Source: an uncultured Mucilaginibacter sp.
GTDB taxonomy: Bacteria > Bacteroidota > Bacteroidia > Sphingobacteriales > Sphingobacteriaceae
Assembly: GCA_903915155.1 (NCBI GenBank)
Contig: CAIWRU010000009.1
Span: forward strand, 1 to 32,865
DNA length: 32,865 nucleotides
Reading direction: 5' to 3'
The position numbers were made by a program, and so were the translations under genes. Every line of letters starts with the position of its first letter. Positions within the stretch are counted from its first letter, which is position 1. This document shows positions 7,844-15,741 of this stretch, in pieces. The notes under the pieces were generated by a model that was not told the origin of the DNA, made no database searches, and saw only the letters and a program-made list of their open reading frames with translations.

Positions 7844-8521
7844 TTATTTATCATTTGAGTGCGCTACCTTAATAATATCCCTTACTTCTAATATCTGCTT
7901 ATCATACCCAAACAAAGTAACATTTATCATAGCCTGCCCAACTTCAGCAAGCGTGCTTGCCATATTTGGCACCAGTGCCTTTAATATTGGGTAAAGCCAC
8001 GCTAAGTATTTATAAAGCGGCAATAAATTGTTTTGACCCTTTGTAGCCTTCATAAACCCGGGGCGAAAGTTAAATTCATGTTTGAAAGGCAATTTACCGA
8101 GATCGTTTTCTGTTTTGCCTTTTACCCGCGCCCACATGATTTTACCTTGCTCGGTGCTATCAGTACCTACGCCTGATACATAACAAAAGGTCATATCAGT
8201 ATTTTGCCTGCTTACTGCACCGGCAAAGCCCAGCGTTAATGTGTAGGTAAGCTTATAATACTCCGGCTCTTTTTTCCCTATTGAGCTAACTCCAAGGCAA
8301 AAGTAGCACGCATTATAGCCGCCCAGCTGACCTTCGATAGGTGTAACATCGAAGAAATCCTTATGGATGATCTCCTTAAGCTTTGGATGCGTTACACCGC
8401 ATGGTCTGCGGCCTACAACCAATACGCTTTCAACCTGTGGGTGTTTAAGGCATTCTAATAGTACGCCCTCGCCTACCATGCCGCTGGCACCGGTTACTAT
8501 AACTCTTATTTTCTTATCCAT
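7844..8521 (-). CDS. NAD(P)-binding Rossmann-fold protein (HTATIP2/epimerase-like)
   Basis: A 225-residue atypical short-chain dehydrogenase. The N-terminus carries the nucleotide-binding motif TGASGMVGEGVL (TGxxGxxG, residues 10-17), followed by VVGRRP, which suggests NADP preference. There is no classical YxxxK pair in the usual place; instead FCYVSGVGTD and WARVKGKTENDL occur, as in the HTATIP2/TIP30-like group. The start lies 2 nt after the GH3 stop codon, so the two are almost certainly one operon and possibly translationally coupled. The substrate cannot be predicted. Confidence 0.75.
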   Translation of the reverse strand: MDKKIRVIVTGASGMVGEGVLLECLKHPQVESVLVVGRRPCGVTHPKLKEIIHKDFFDVTPIEGQLGGYNACYFCLGVSSIGKKEPEYYKLTYTLTLGFAGAVSRQNTDMTFCYVSGVGTDSTEQGKIMWARVKGKTENDLGKLPFKHEFNFRPGFMKATKGQNNLLPLYKYLAWLYPILKALVPNMASTLAEVGQAMINVTLFGYDKQILEVRDIIKVAHSNDK

Positions 8522-8523
8522 TT

Positions 8524-10248
8524 TTATAAACTTATGCCTGTTCCTGTTGGGAAAAAGCTATTAACACTTACAGGCAATTTACCTGTCGGTTTTAACATTT
8601 GCGTAATAACTTTTACTGCCGATAGCTGCAACTGATCGGTCATTTGGTAACCAACTAATAGCGCGCCTGCCTTTTCAATACCGGGCAGGCCGGCTATGGT
8701 ATAGGCATTGGCAAAAACACTTATTACCGTATTGGGCCGTGCGGCAAGCTGGGCTATTAATAGCTTAACATTGATATTGTAATCAAGTTTGCTGGCGGGA
8801 CGGGGGCGGGTATCGTTTATGCTGATAAAAGCTTGCGGAAACTGTTTTAATTGCTGCACCAGCATACTTACCTGCGCAACAGAGGCATTTTTATCGATAT
8901 AAAATATTTTGCTAAAGGGATAAGACCGGCACATTTGCTGCTGAAAAAGCGTTGGCTTGTCGACCCCTATACTCACAATAGCTGCTGCCTGGAACGGGTT
9001 AAGCTGCACCGAAGATGAATTACCTTTTAACAGGGTGATGGCGGCATCGCTAAGTTGCTGTACCAGTTGTTTAGCGGCGGGGCGGTTTAAGTCGGCTACA
9101 AGGCCCGGGGTTGATGCTGGATTATAATTGTTTAGCCCGGACCAGTACTTCGCGGCGAGTACTTTTTTCACTTTCTCGTTAAATTCTTCCTTTGATATTT
9201 CATCCTTACGCACTGCTTTCCTTATTTTTTTTATGGCGAGGGCGGAGTTTGGCGATAGCTCTAAAATATCGTTCCCTGCTAAAAACGCCCGTACATCAGC
9301 CTCGCCGTCAGGGAAGTATTTTACCACGCCCTTCATCTCCATTGCATCTGATACAACCAGGCCTTTAAAACCGAGCGAATCTTTCAGGATGTTGGTCACT
9401 ATCTTTCTTGATAAAGTGGAGGGGAGGTTTTTAGTGGTATCCAGCGCGGGTATAGCCATATGGGCTATCATTACACCGCTGATACCTGCTTTTATGGCTT
9501 CGCGGAAAGGATATTCCTCAAGGGAATCCAATCGTTCGCGGCTGAAGGGCAATAGCGGCAGGTCGAAATGTGAATCAACATTGGTGTCGCCGTGGCCGGG
9601 GAAGTGCTTGGCAGTGGTGAGCAGCCCGGCATCCTGCATGCCTTTAAGGTAGGCTATGCCTTTTTGTGCCACGTTGTATTTATTATCGCCGAAGGAACGG
9701 TAGTTGATCACCGGGTTATCGGGGTTATTATTTACGTCCATATCGGGGCCGAAATTCATTTGCATGCCCATACGTTTGAAGTCGTAGGCCACCATTTGGC
9801 CCATTTTGTAAATTAGCGTGTTATCCCGTATAGCGCCGAGGGTCATTTGATACGGATATGCAATGGTTGAATCCAGCCGCATGCCTAGACCCCACTCGCC
9901 ATCCTGCGCGATGATGAGCGGCACATTGGCCAGTTTTTGGTAGCGATTGATAAGCTCGGCCTGGCGCATGGGGCCGCCCTGGAAGAACACTAATCCTCCA
10001 ACCTGTTCATTTTTTATTACATCAGCAACAGAATCTTCATACTTCTGGCCCAGGTTTGTGTGTGCCCTTACAAAAAACAATTGCGCTATTTTTTGCTTCC
10101 GGCTTAGCTTTTTAAAAACTGAATCGACCCAATGATTTTGTTTGTTTAACGATTGTATATAGGTTTCTTTTTGTGCAAAAGCGCCTAAAACAATAAAATT
10201 CAGGGCGAATATCAGCAGGTAAATACAGTTCTTTTTCCGGTTGAGCAT
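8524..10248 (-). CDS. Glycoside hydrolase family 3 beta-N-acetylhexosaminidase (NagZ-like), secreted
   Basis: A 574-residue exported GH3 enzyme. A signal peptide (MLNRKKNCIYLLIFALNFIVLGAFAQ split at about residue 26) is followed by the TIM-barrel domain. The NagZ-type motif KHFPGHGDTNVDSH (214-227) supplies the catalytic His-Asp dyad typical of N-acetylglucosaminidases, and D301 in VVSDAMEM is the expected nucleophile. A second alpha/beta domain follows from about 400. It probably releases GlcNAc from muropeptides or other glycans in the periplasm. Many Bacteroidota homologues continue into a beta-lactamase-like domain; this one stops at GKLPVSVNSFFPTGTGISL. It is the promoter-proximal gene of the pair with the Rossmann protein. 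Confidence 0.88.
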   Translation of the reverse strand: MLNRKKNCIYLLIFALNFIVLGAFAQKETYIQSLNKQNHWVDSVFKKLSRKQKIAQLFFVRAHTNLGQKYEDSVADVIKNEQVGGLVFFQGGPMRQAELINRYQKLANVPLIIAQDGEWGLGMRLDSTIAYPYQMTLGAIRDNTLIYKMGQMVAYDFKRMGMQMNFGPDMDVNNNPDNPVINYRSFGDNKYNVAQKGIAYLKGMQDAGLLTTAKHFPGHGDTNVDSHFDLPLLPFSRERLDSLEEYPFREAIKAGISGVMIAHMAIPALDTTKNLPSTLSRKIVTNILKDSLGFKGLVVSDAMEMKGVVKYFPDGEADVRAFLAGNDILELSPNSALAIKKIRKAVRKDEISKEEFNEKVKKVLAAKYWSGLNNYNPASTPGLVADLNRPAAKQLVQQLSDAAITLLKGNSSSVQLNPFQAAAIVSIGVDKPTLFQQQMCRSYPFSKIFYIDKNASVAQVSMLVQQLKQFPQAFISINDTRPRPASKLDYNINVKLLIAQLAARPNTVISVFANAYTIAGLPGIEKAGALLVGYQMTDQLQLSAVKVITQMLKPTGKLPVSVNSFFPTGTGISL

Positions 10249-10252
10249 AGTT

Positions 10253-10260
10253 CAAATGTA
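10253..10260 (-). promoter_or_regulatory. Candidate -7 element for the GH3 operon
   Basis: On the minus strand TACATTTG matches TAnnTTTG and ends 5 nt before the start codon, implying a nearly leaderless mRNA if real. No -33 TTTG was found at 19-21 nt. Confidence 0.3.
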
Positions 10261-10372
10261 GGGAAAACTACGTTCTGTGGCATGGTTTTCGTCAAGGTTA
10301 ATAAAAAAATTAAGTGCATAAATAAACCTTTAGCTTATTTTTTACTCTATGTATTATAAAAACTAATACTAT

Positions 10373-11044
10373 ATGAAAAAAATTCTTCTATTATTAGCTA
10401 TGGGTCTGCTGTTTGCAGGTTCAGTTAGCGCCCAGCAATATTATTATGGCCCCCGCAGGGTACACCGCCGTGTAGTTGAACGCCGCCGGGATGACGATTT
10501 TTACCGTATTAAGGTAGGTTTAACAGGCGGATTGAATATTGCAAACACAGTAAGTTCAAATTATGCAAATTACAGCACAGGTACCATAGCAGGCTTTAAT
10601 GCAGGTTTATATCTTGATGTGCCGCTTATTTACCCATTATCATTTGAACCTGAGATTCTATATTCGCAAAAAGGGTATACTGCAAATGATCCTGACGGGC
10701 ACTTTAGCTCACGCCAGAATTTTATTGATGTGCCGTTGTTAGCCAAGTTTCACCTGGCTCCGGGGTTTAACTTTTTGATAGGCCCGCAATTGTCATTCTT
10801 AACATCAACAACTAATACTTATAGCACAGGTTTTGACACAGGAAGCCAGGATCACTATAACTATAGCGGAGCGAATACTTTCCTTGATGGGGTAATTGGT
10901 GTAAGCTTTGACCTGAACAGGAACGTTGAACTGCGTGCACGTTATACCATCGACTTTAATGCAACCGACCCATATGGCTACACCTACGTTCCGGAATACC
11001 GCAACCAGGTATGGCAAGTTGGTTTAGGCATTAATTTTCAATAA
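10373..11044 (+). CDS. Outer-membrane beta-barrel protein (PorT-like family)
   Basis: A 223-residue exported protein. The signal peptide is clean (MKKILLLLAMGLLFAGSVSAQ, cut after AQ). A short basic linker (RRVHRRVVERRRDDD) precedes alternating beta strands typical of the Bacteroidota outer-membrane barrel family (PF13568-like): FYRIKVGLTGGLNIAN, AGFNAGLYLDVPL, FEPEILYSQKGY, FIDVPLLAKFHL, FNFLIGPQLSFL, DGVIGVSFDLNRNVELRARY, and a terminal WQVGLGINFQ ending in the aromatic-plus-Gln signature of the last strand. It is divergent from the GH3 gene and followed by a strong hairpin terminator. Ligand or role unknown. Confidence 0.85.
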   Translation: MKKILLLLAMGLLFAGSVSAQQYYYGPRRVHRRVVERRRDDDFYRIKVGLTGGLNIANTVSSNYANYSTGTIAGFNAGLYLDVPLIYPLSFEPEILYSQKGYTANDPDGHFSSRQNFIDVPLLAKFHLAPGFNFLIGPQLSFLTSTTNTYSTGFDTGSQDHYNYSGANTFLDGVIGVSFDLNRNVELRARYTIDFNATDPYGYTYVPEYRNQVWQVGLGINFQ

Positions 11045-11147
11045 GAAAGTCAGTGTTTAGAGGTTAGAGGTCAGTTATTAAGCGTGCGATTAGAATAGTG
11101 ATTGAAAGGGTTTAATACTGATCTCTATCTTTAGCACTTAAAAACCT

Positions 11148-11207
11148 AAAAAAGGTTAGCGATGGTGGTTAGGAACATGCCTATACCATTTGTCGCTAAC
11201 CTTTTTT
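11148..11207 (+). terminator. Long-stem terminator, potentially bidirectional
   Basis: AAAAAAGGTTAGCGA (11148-11162) is the exact complement of TCGCTAACCTTTTTT (11193-11207), a 15-bp stem. A second short stem (ATGGT 11162-11166 with ACCAT 11185-11189) sits inside. The flanking A6/T6 make it usable in either direction; both neighbours are plus-strand genes, so it ends the outer-membrane gene. Confidence 0.75.
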
Positions 11208-11255
11208 GTTACACTCCTTTTTCCACCTTGCCACTAATCGTTATCTTGCGCCTAA

Positions 11256-12128
11256 ATGATCTCGATAATCATATCATCAGCAAACGCTGAACAACTAAAG
11301 CAAGTTTCCGAAAATATTACGGCTACCATAGGTGTGCCGTTTGAAATTATAGCTGTTGACAACAGCAATGGGCAGCAAGGCATTTGTGCCGTTTACAACC
11401 AGGGTATACGCCAGGCGCAATATGATATACTGTGCTTTATGCATGAAGATGTTATTATTAAAACCGACAACTGGGGCCCTATTTTAAAAAATATACTTAA
11501 CGAAAATAACCAGATAGGCTTATTAGGGGTTGTTGGCGGCGGATATAAACCTTTTACACCTTCAACCTGGAACGGCTTGGGTATATACAATACCTTCTCA
11601 AATATCATACAATCATATAAACGTGCTGATAAAGAACCTTACCATGATTTTAGGAACCCTGATAATGTAAAAGTTGTCCCGGTGGCGTGTGTTGATGGGG
11701 TATGGCTGGCCACTACAAGCCATGTAGCTGCTAAATTTAAGTTTGATGAAGATACTTTCCATGGCTTCCATGCATATGACCTGGATTACTCTATAGCTAT
11801 AGGGCAGCAATACAAAGTGTGTGTTACGTATGAGATATTATTAAATCATTTATCAGAGGGCGGCTATAACCGCACATGGATGGAAGACACCTTAAAGCTG
11901 CATGAAAAATGGCAGGATATATTACCTTTAAATGTGGGTAATTTTAGCCGGAAGGATTGCATACACATGGAGAAGGTAACATTTAAGGATTTTGTAAAAA
12001 AGCTGATCGAGCTAAAATTTCCGGCGAGTGTGGCGCATAAAGTATTGCAGAACAAGAAATATAAGGAGCTCGGCCTGTATTGGAAACTGAAGTTTTATGT
12101 TGTGAAAATGTTTTTGGCGGGAAGATAA
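11256..12128 (+). CDS. GT2-like glycosyltransferase (PF13712-type)
   Basis: A 290-residue cytoplasmic nucleotide-sugar-dependent transferase. The N-terminal half has the GT-A start (MISIIISSANAEQL), the strand FEIIAVDNSNG, the segment VYNQGIRQAQYDILCFMHEDV where HED replaces the usual DxD metal motif, a variable loop with W and P residues, and VACVDGVWLATTSH..FKFDEDTFHGFHAYDLDYSIAIGQ. The layout resembles the glycosyltransferase-like family PF13712. The C-terminus is basic and amphipathic (KKYKELGLYWKLKFYVVKMFLAG), suggesting membrane association. It is convergent with the DUF5672 gene and beside the ABC exporter, so surface glycan assembly is the likely role. Confidence 0.75.
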   Translation: MISIIISSANAEQLKQVSENITATIGVPFEIIAVDNSNGQQGICAVYNQGIRQAQYDILCFMHEDVIIKTDNWGPILKNILNENNQIGLLGVVGGGYKPFTPSTWNGLGIYNTFSNIIQSYKRADKEPYHDFRNPDNVKVVPVACVDGVWLATTSHVAAKFKFDEDTFHGFHAYDLDYSIAIGQQYKVCVTYEILLNHLSEGGYNRTWMEDTLKLHEKWQDILPLNVGNFSRKDCIHMEKVTFKDFVKKLIELKFPASVAHKVLQNKKYKELGLYWKLKFYVVKMFLAGR

Positions 12129-12190
12129 AGATCACTATATAATGCCCGTGAGATACTTTGAGAGCCTGAGCAAAGCACTTTTGTGCTAAA

Positions 12191-13003
12191 TTAAATATCA
12201 ACACCAACCTGTTTGAATACAGGTTTCCAGAAATCGACCTGTTTGTCCCAACCGTGGCAACCGAAGGGCAGTTGATCATTATTCATTTTAAATGCCCGCT
12301 GCGGGTTGGTCTCGACAGAAAATTTTATCGCCTGCTTTAATGGTGGTTTGGCTATGACAGGCCTTTTTCGGTTGAGGGCTATGCTCCAGAAAATATCTTC
12401 ATTAAACGAGGGGTGCCGCAACTGAACGTAATAATCTATTAGTGGTTTATATTGTACGCAACAGGCTGCAAACTTGCTTACCCTGCGTAATGACAGGCCA
12501 CCATTGCCTACTCTTTCCTCTATCTGTTTACCTACTTTGGGCATGCCGTCCTTGTATTTGGCGTCATAGCGCATATACAGGTAATTCTTGGCTTGGGTAA
12601 AGGCTTTGTCTATAACGTTTTTGTAAGGCTTTGCCCGCAGCCATGGCGCCCCGATGTAATCATAATTCTGATCGCACCAGTAATCGAGCTGATCTGAGAA
12701 AACAAAAGCGTCCAGCTGATAGATGAGTATATACTCATAATCGCTAAAGCTTTTATAAAAAACTTCAGCCATCATAAGTTCATTATAACCGTGTACGCTT
12801 TCAAAATAATGATCGTCGAACGAAACAGACGAGAAGCCGGTAATGGATACCAAGCCATCAATATTTAATGAAGCCGGTTTTGCAAAAATTACGGGGTGAC
12901 CGCCCAAAACAGCCTTGCATCGCGTAAGCGAAATTTTTTCATAGGCAGACAATTGCGTTTTATAAACAGGTATCACAACTGCCGCTTTTTTAATTCCGCT
13001 CAT
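12191..13003 (-). CDS. DUF5672 family protein, probable glycosyltransferase-like
   Basis: A 270-residue protein. The segments KAAVVIPVYKTQLSAYEKISL, FYKSFSDYEYILIYQLDAFVF (with LDAF as a DxD-like position), YDYIGAPWL, VGNGGLSLRR and NEDIFWS are the hallmarks of DUF5672, a Bacteroidota and Proteobacteria family found in polysaccharide loci and thought to be a GT-A-like transferase. There is no signal or membrane segment. It starts 13 nt downstream of the ABC exporter stop on the same strand and is very probably co-transcribed with it, which suggests action on the glycan or lipid-linked sugar that the exporter handles. Confidence 0.75.
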   Translation of the reverse strand: MSGIKKAAVVIPVYKTQLSAYEKISLTRCKAVLGGHPVIFAKPASLNIDGLVSITGFSSVSFDDHYFESVHGYNELMMAEVFYKSFSDYEYILIYQLDAFVFSDQLDYWCDQNYDYIGAPWLRAKPYKNVIDKAFTQAKNYLYMRYDAKYKDGMPKVGKQIEERVGNGGLSLRRVSKFAACCVQYKPLIDYYVQLRHPSFNEDIFWSIALNRKRPVIAKPPLKQAIKFSVETNPQRAFKMNNDQLPFGCHGWDKQVDFWKPVFKQVGVDI

Positions 13004-13016
13004 GGTAGGGGCAATA

Positions 13017-14852
13017 TCAATCCTCGTTAAAAGTTTGCATGTTTATTAACCTTTTGTACAAACCATCTTTAGCCAGTAGGTCGTGGTGGTTACCCTGCTG
13101 TACTACCTTGCCATTTTCAAGCACTATGATAATATCGGCATTTTGGATGGTACTTAAACGGTGGGCTATGATAAGCGAAGTGCGGTTCTTCATCAGGTTG
13201 TTCAGGGCATCCTGCACCAGTTTTTCCGATTCAGTATCCAGTGCCGATGTAGCTTCGTCGAGCAGCATTATCGGCGGGTTGTTTAACACTGCCCGGGCAA
13301 TACAAATACGCTGGCGCTGCCCGCCTGAAAGCTTGGTACCCCGATCGCCAATGTTGGTTTCGTAACCTTTTTCTGTTTCGAGGATAAAATTATGAGCGTT
13401 CGCAATTTTAGCGGCCGCTTCCACCTGTTCTTTAGTTGCATTGGCCTTTCCGAAAGCGATGTTGTTGAAAATAGTGTCGTTAAACAGTATCGATTCCTGG
13501 TTTACAATACCAAATTGATTGCGTAACGATTCGGTAGTTACGTCCTGGATATTGTGACCATCTATCAGTATCTCACCTGATTGCGGCTCCATAAACCGCG
13601 GTATCAGGTCCATCAAAGTTGATTTACCTCCGCCTGACGGCCCAACAAGCGCCACATTTTTACCTTTTGGTACGGTTAGATTAATATTATTTAACACATC
13701 TTTTTCGCCATAAGCAAATGATACATTCTTAAATTCAATAGATTCGTTAAAGCCATTTAAAGGTTTAGCATCCGGCGCATCAACAATAGCGGGCTTTTCG
13801 TCTATTAGTTCAAGTACACGCTCACCGGCTGCAATACCTGAATGAATGTTACTAAATGAATCTGAAATAGCCTTTGCCGGGCGCATAACCTGTGAAAATA
13901 AAGCCACGTAGGTGATAAACTCAGGAGCTGTTAACGGTGAGTTATGATTTAATACCAGCGAACCACCATATAGTACAATACCCGAAACCATCACTATCCC
14001 AAAAAATTCAGACACCGGCGATGCCAGTTGCTGGCGCTTTGCCATTGACCGTATGATAGACGAGTATTTTTTATTTTCGGCTTGAAACCTATTTTTTATA
14101 AAGGGCGTTGCATTAAACGCCTTAATAATTTTTATGCCCGATAATGCTTCATCCAAATAGCTTATCATGTTGCCATAGCTTTCCTGCGAAGCTATTGCCT
14201 GCGATTTTAACCGTTTAACAATACGGGCTATCACCAAACCCGATATGGGTATGATAAGTAGCGAAAAGAAAGTTAGCTTTAATGAGATATTGAACAACAT
14301 TATCATAAATACAATAAGTGTTAATGGCTCTTTAAAAACTACCTGCAATGTGGCTGTTACCGAAAACTGAACTACTTGTACATCTGATGCTACTTTTGAT
14401 ATAATATTCCCCTTACGTTCATTACTAAAATAGCCGAGGTGCAAATTCATTACATTATCAAAAACAGCTTTTCTGAAATTTAATAGCGTATGTACCCGCA
14501 GGTTTTCCATAGTACGTTGTGATAAATAACGGAACAGGTTACTCAACAATGCCGATACTACTATAGTGCCGCATACATATTCCAAAGCGCCTAATGAGCC
14601 GTAATGGTCGATGATATACTGCATGTAATATTTGAAATTACCCATAATATCCCATGCCGATGGTTTTACGCTGGCAATTTTATCGGTAGCACATTTGGCT
14701 TGGGTACCTGAAAATAGTGCCTGTAATAACGGCGCAAGCAAGGCGAGATTTAGTGTACTGAATATGACGGAAAATATGGTATATAAAATGTATGGTATAG
14801 CAAATTTTTCAATTGGTTTAGCAAACGATAACAGCCGGAAATAAGTCTTCAT
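13017..14852 (-). CDS. MsbA-like ABC exporter (fused permease and ATPase)
   Basis: A 611-residue half-transporter working as a homodimer in the inner membrane. The permease domain (about 15-340) has six hydrophobic segments. The ATPase domain follows: Walker A GPSGGGKST (404-412), Q-loop NQES near 451, signature LSGGQRQR (508-515), Walker B IMLLDEATSALD (528-539) and switch His H564 in AHRLST. Overall similarity is to MsbA-type lipid A or glycolipid flippases, fitting the glycosyltransferase neighbours, though drug exporters of the same fold cannot be excluded. It is the first gene of a two-gene unit with DUF5672 and divergent from the broken GT2 gene. The start at 14852 is the first ATG before the conserved region. 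Confidence 0.88.
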   Translation of the reverse strand: MKTYFRLLSFAKPIEKFAIPYILYTIFSVIFSTLNLALLAPLLQALFSGTQAKCATDKIASVKPSAWDIMGNFKYYMQYIIDHYGSLGALEYVCGTIVVSALLSNLFRYLSQRTMENLRVHTLLNFRKAVFDNVMNLHLGYFSNERKGNIISKVASDVQVVQFSVTATLQVVFKEPLTLIVFMIMLFNISLKLTFFSLLIIPISGLVIARIVKRLKSQAIASQESYGNMISYLDEALSGIKIIKAFNATPFIKNRFQAENKKYSSIIRSMAKRQQLASPVSEFFGIVMVSGIVLYGGSLVLNHNSPLTAPEFITYVALFSQVMRPAKAISDSFSNIHSGIAAGERVLELIDEKPAIVDAPDAKPLNGFNESIEFKNVSFAYGEKDVLNNINLTVPKGKNVALVGPSGGGKSTLMDLIPRFMEPQSGEILIDGHNIQDVTTESLRNQFGIVNQESILFNDTIFNNIAFGKANATKEQVEAAAKIANAHNFILETEKGYETNIGDRGTKLSGGQRQRICIARAVLNNPPIMLLDEATSALDTESEKLVQDALNNLMKNRTSLIIAHRLSTIQNADIIIVLENGKVVQQGNHHDLLAKDGLYKRLINMQTFNED

Positions 14853-14872
14853 TAAAAATTAAATAAAACGTG

Positions 14873-14880
14873 CAAAGCTA
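14873..14880 (-). promoter_or_regulatory. Candidate -7 element for the MsbA-like gene
   Basis: TAGCTTTG on the minus strand matches TAnnTTTG, 20 nt from the start codon. No properly spaced -33 box was found. Confidence 0.35.
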
Positions 14881-14992
14881 ACAGTAATTACGTAATTACT
14901 ATTATTATAACCAACAGCAGCGGCAACTTTACGCCCGATATACATTTATAATTAACTTAGCACCTTTATAACGGAACAATAAGCATTATAAT

Positions 14993-15716
14993 ATGGCGGC
15001 TATAAAAGCAAATGAAGCGCTTAACACCAACACACCTGCCCGCATAACCGTAATTATTGTTACTTATAACGCCGCCGAATACCTGCAAAGTTGCCTTAAC
15101 AGTATTTACGCGCAGAAATACCCGGCCATTGATATTGTTGTGATAGACGGCAACAGCACCGACGGCACCGCAGATATATTACAACAGAACACCTCCAAAA
15201 TACATTTTTGGGTAAGCGAAAAAGATAACGGTATATATGATGCGATGAATAAAGCGCTGCCGCATATCACCAGCCAATGGGTTTATTTTTTGGGCGCCGA
15301 TGATGAACTGCTGCCTGAATTTTCGGAGATGGCTAGTGAATTAAAAGTTGAAAACGCCATTTATTATGGCAATGTGCTGGCTGATGGCGTAAAAAGATCG
15401 GGCCTTATATCATCGTACTACATGGCTAAGGGTGGTATTTATCACCAGGCTATTATTTACCCGGCGTCTGTTTTTAAACATTACGCCTATAACACCAAAT
15501 ATAAAATTGCTGCCGAATATGCGGCTGTATAAGGACAAACGGCATAAATTTATTTATGTAGATATTATCATCGCCAAATATAACCATACAGGCATATCAT
15601 CACAGGTGATTGATGAGGCATTTGAGAAAGATAAAACTAAACTCATACTCCAAAACTTTGAATTAAAGATCGGGCTGCGGTACTTATTCAGGTTGTTTAA
15701 AGGGATGTTCCATTAG
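14993..15716 (+). pseudogene. Family 2 glycosyltransferase, broken by a frameshift near 15520
   Basis: The first frame (14993-15532) encodes a normal GT2 N-terminus: TVIIVTYNAAEYLQSCLNSI, DIVVIDGNSTDGT, a DNGIYDAMNKA motif and the metal-binding GADDELLPEF. It ends at IAAEYAAV with a stop. The C-terminal half continues in the +1 frame from about 15522 to 15716 (LYKDKRHKFIYVDIIIAKYNHTGISSQVI), which is what this family carries after the IAAEY region. Without the shift the protein would be about 240 residues, the normal length. The break is either a genuine mutation or a sequencing error. It is divergent from the ABC exporter and belongs to the envelope-glycan cluster. Confidence 0.75.
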
Positions 15717-15741
15717 GCGGAACACCCCAATCAATACTTTC

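Noticed and set aside
9128..9652. 174-codon plus-strand frame
   Set aside because: Antisense to the GH3 gene, whose catalytic motifs are clear.
12174..12187. AGCAC-TTTT-GTGCT hairpin between convergent genes
   Set aside because: Only 5 bp, and no T-run in either direction, so not a convincing terminator.
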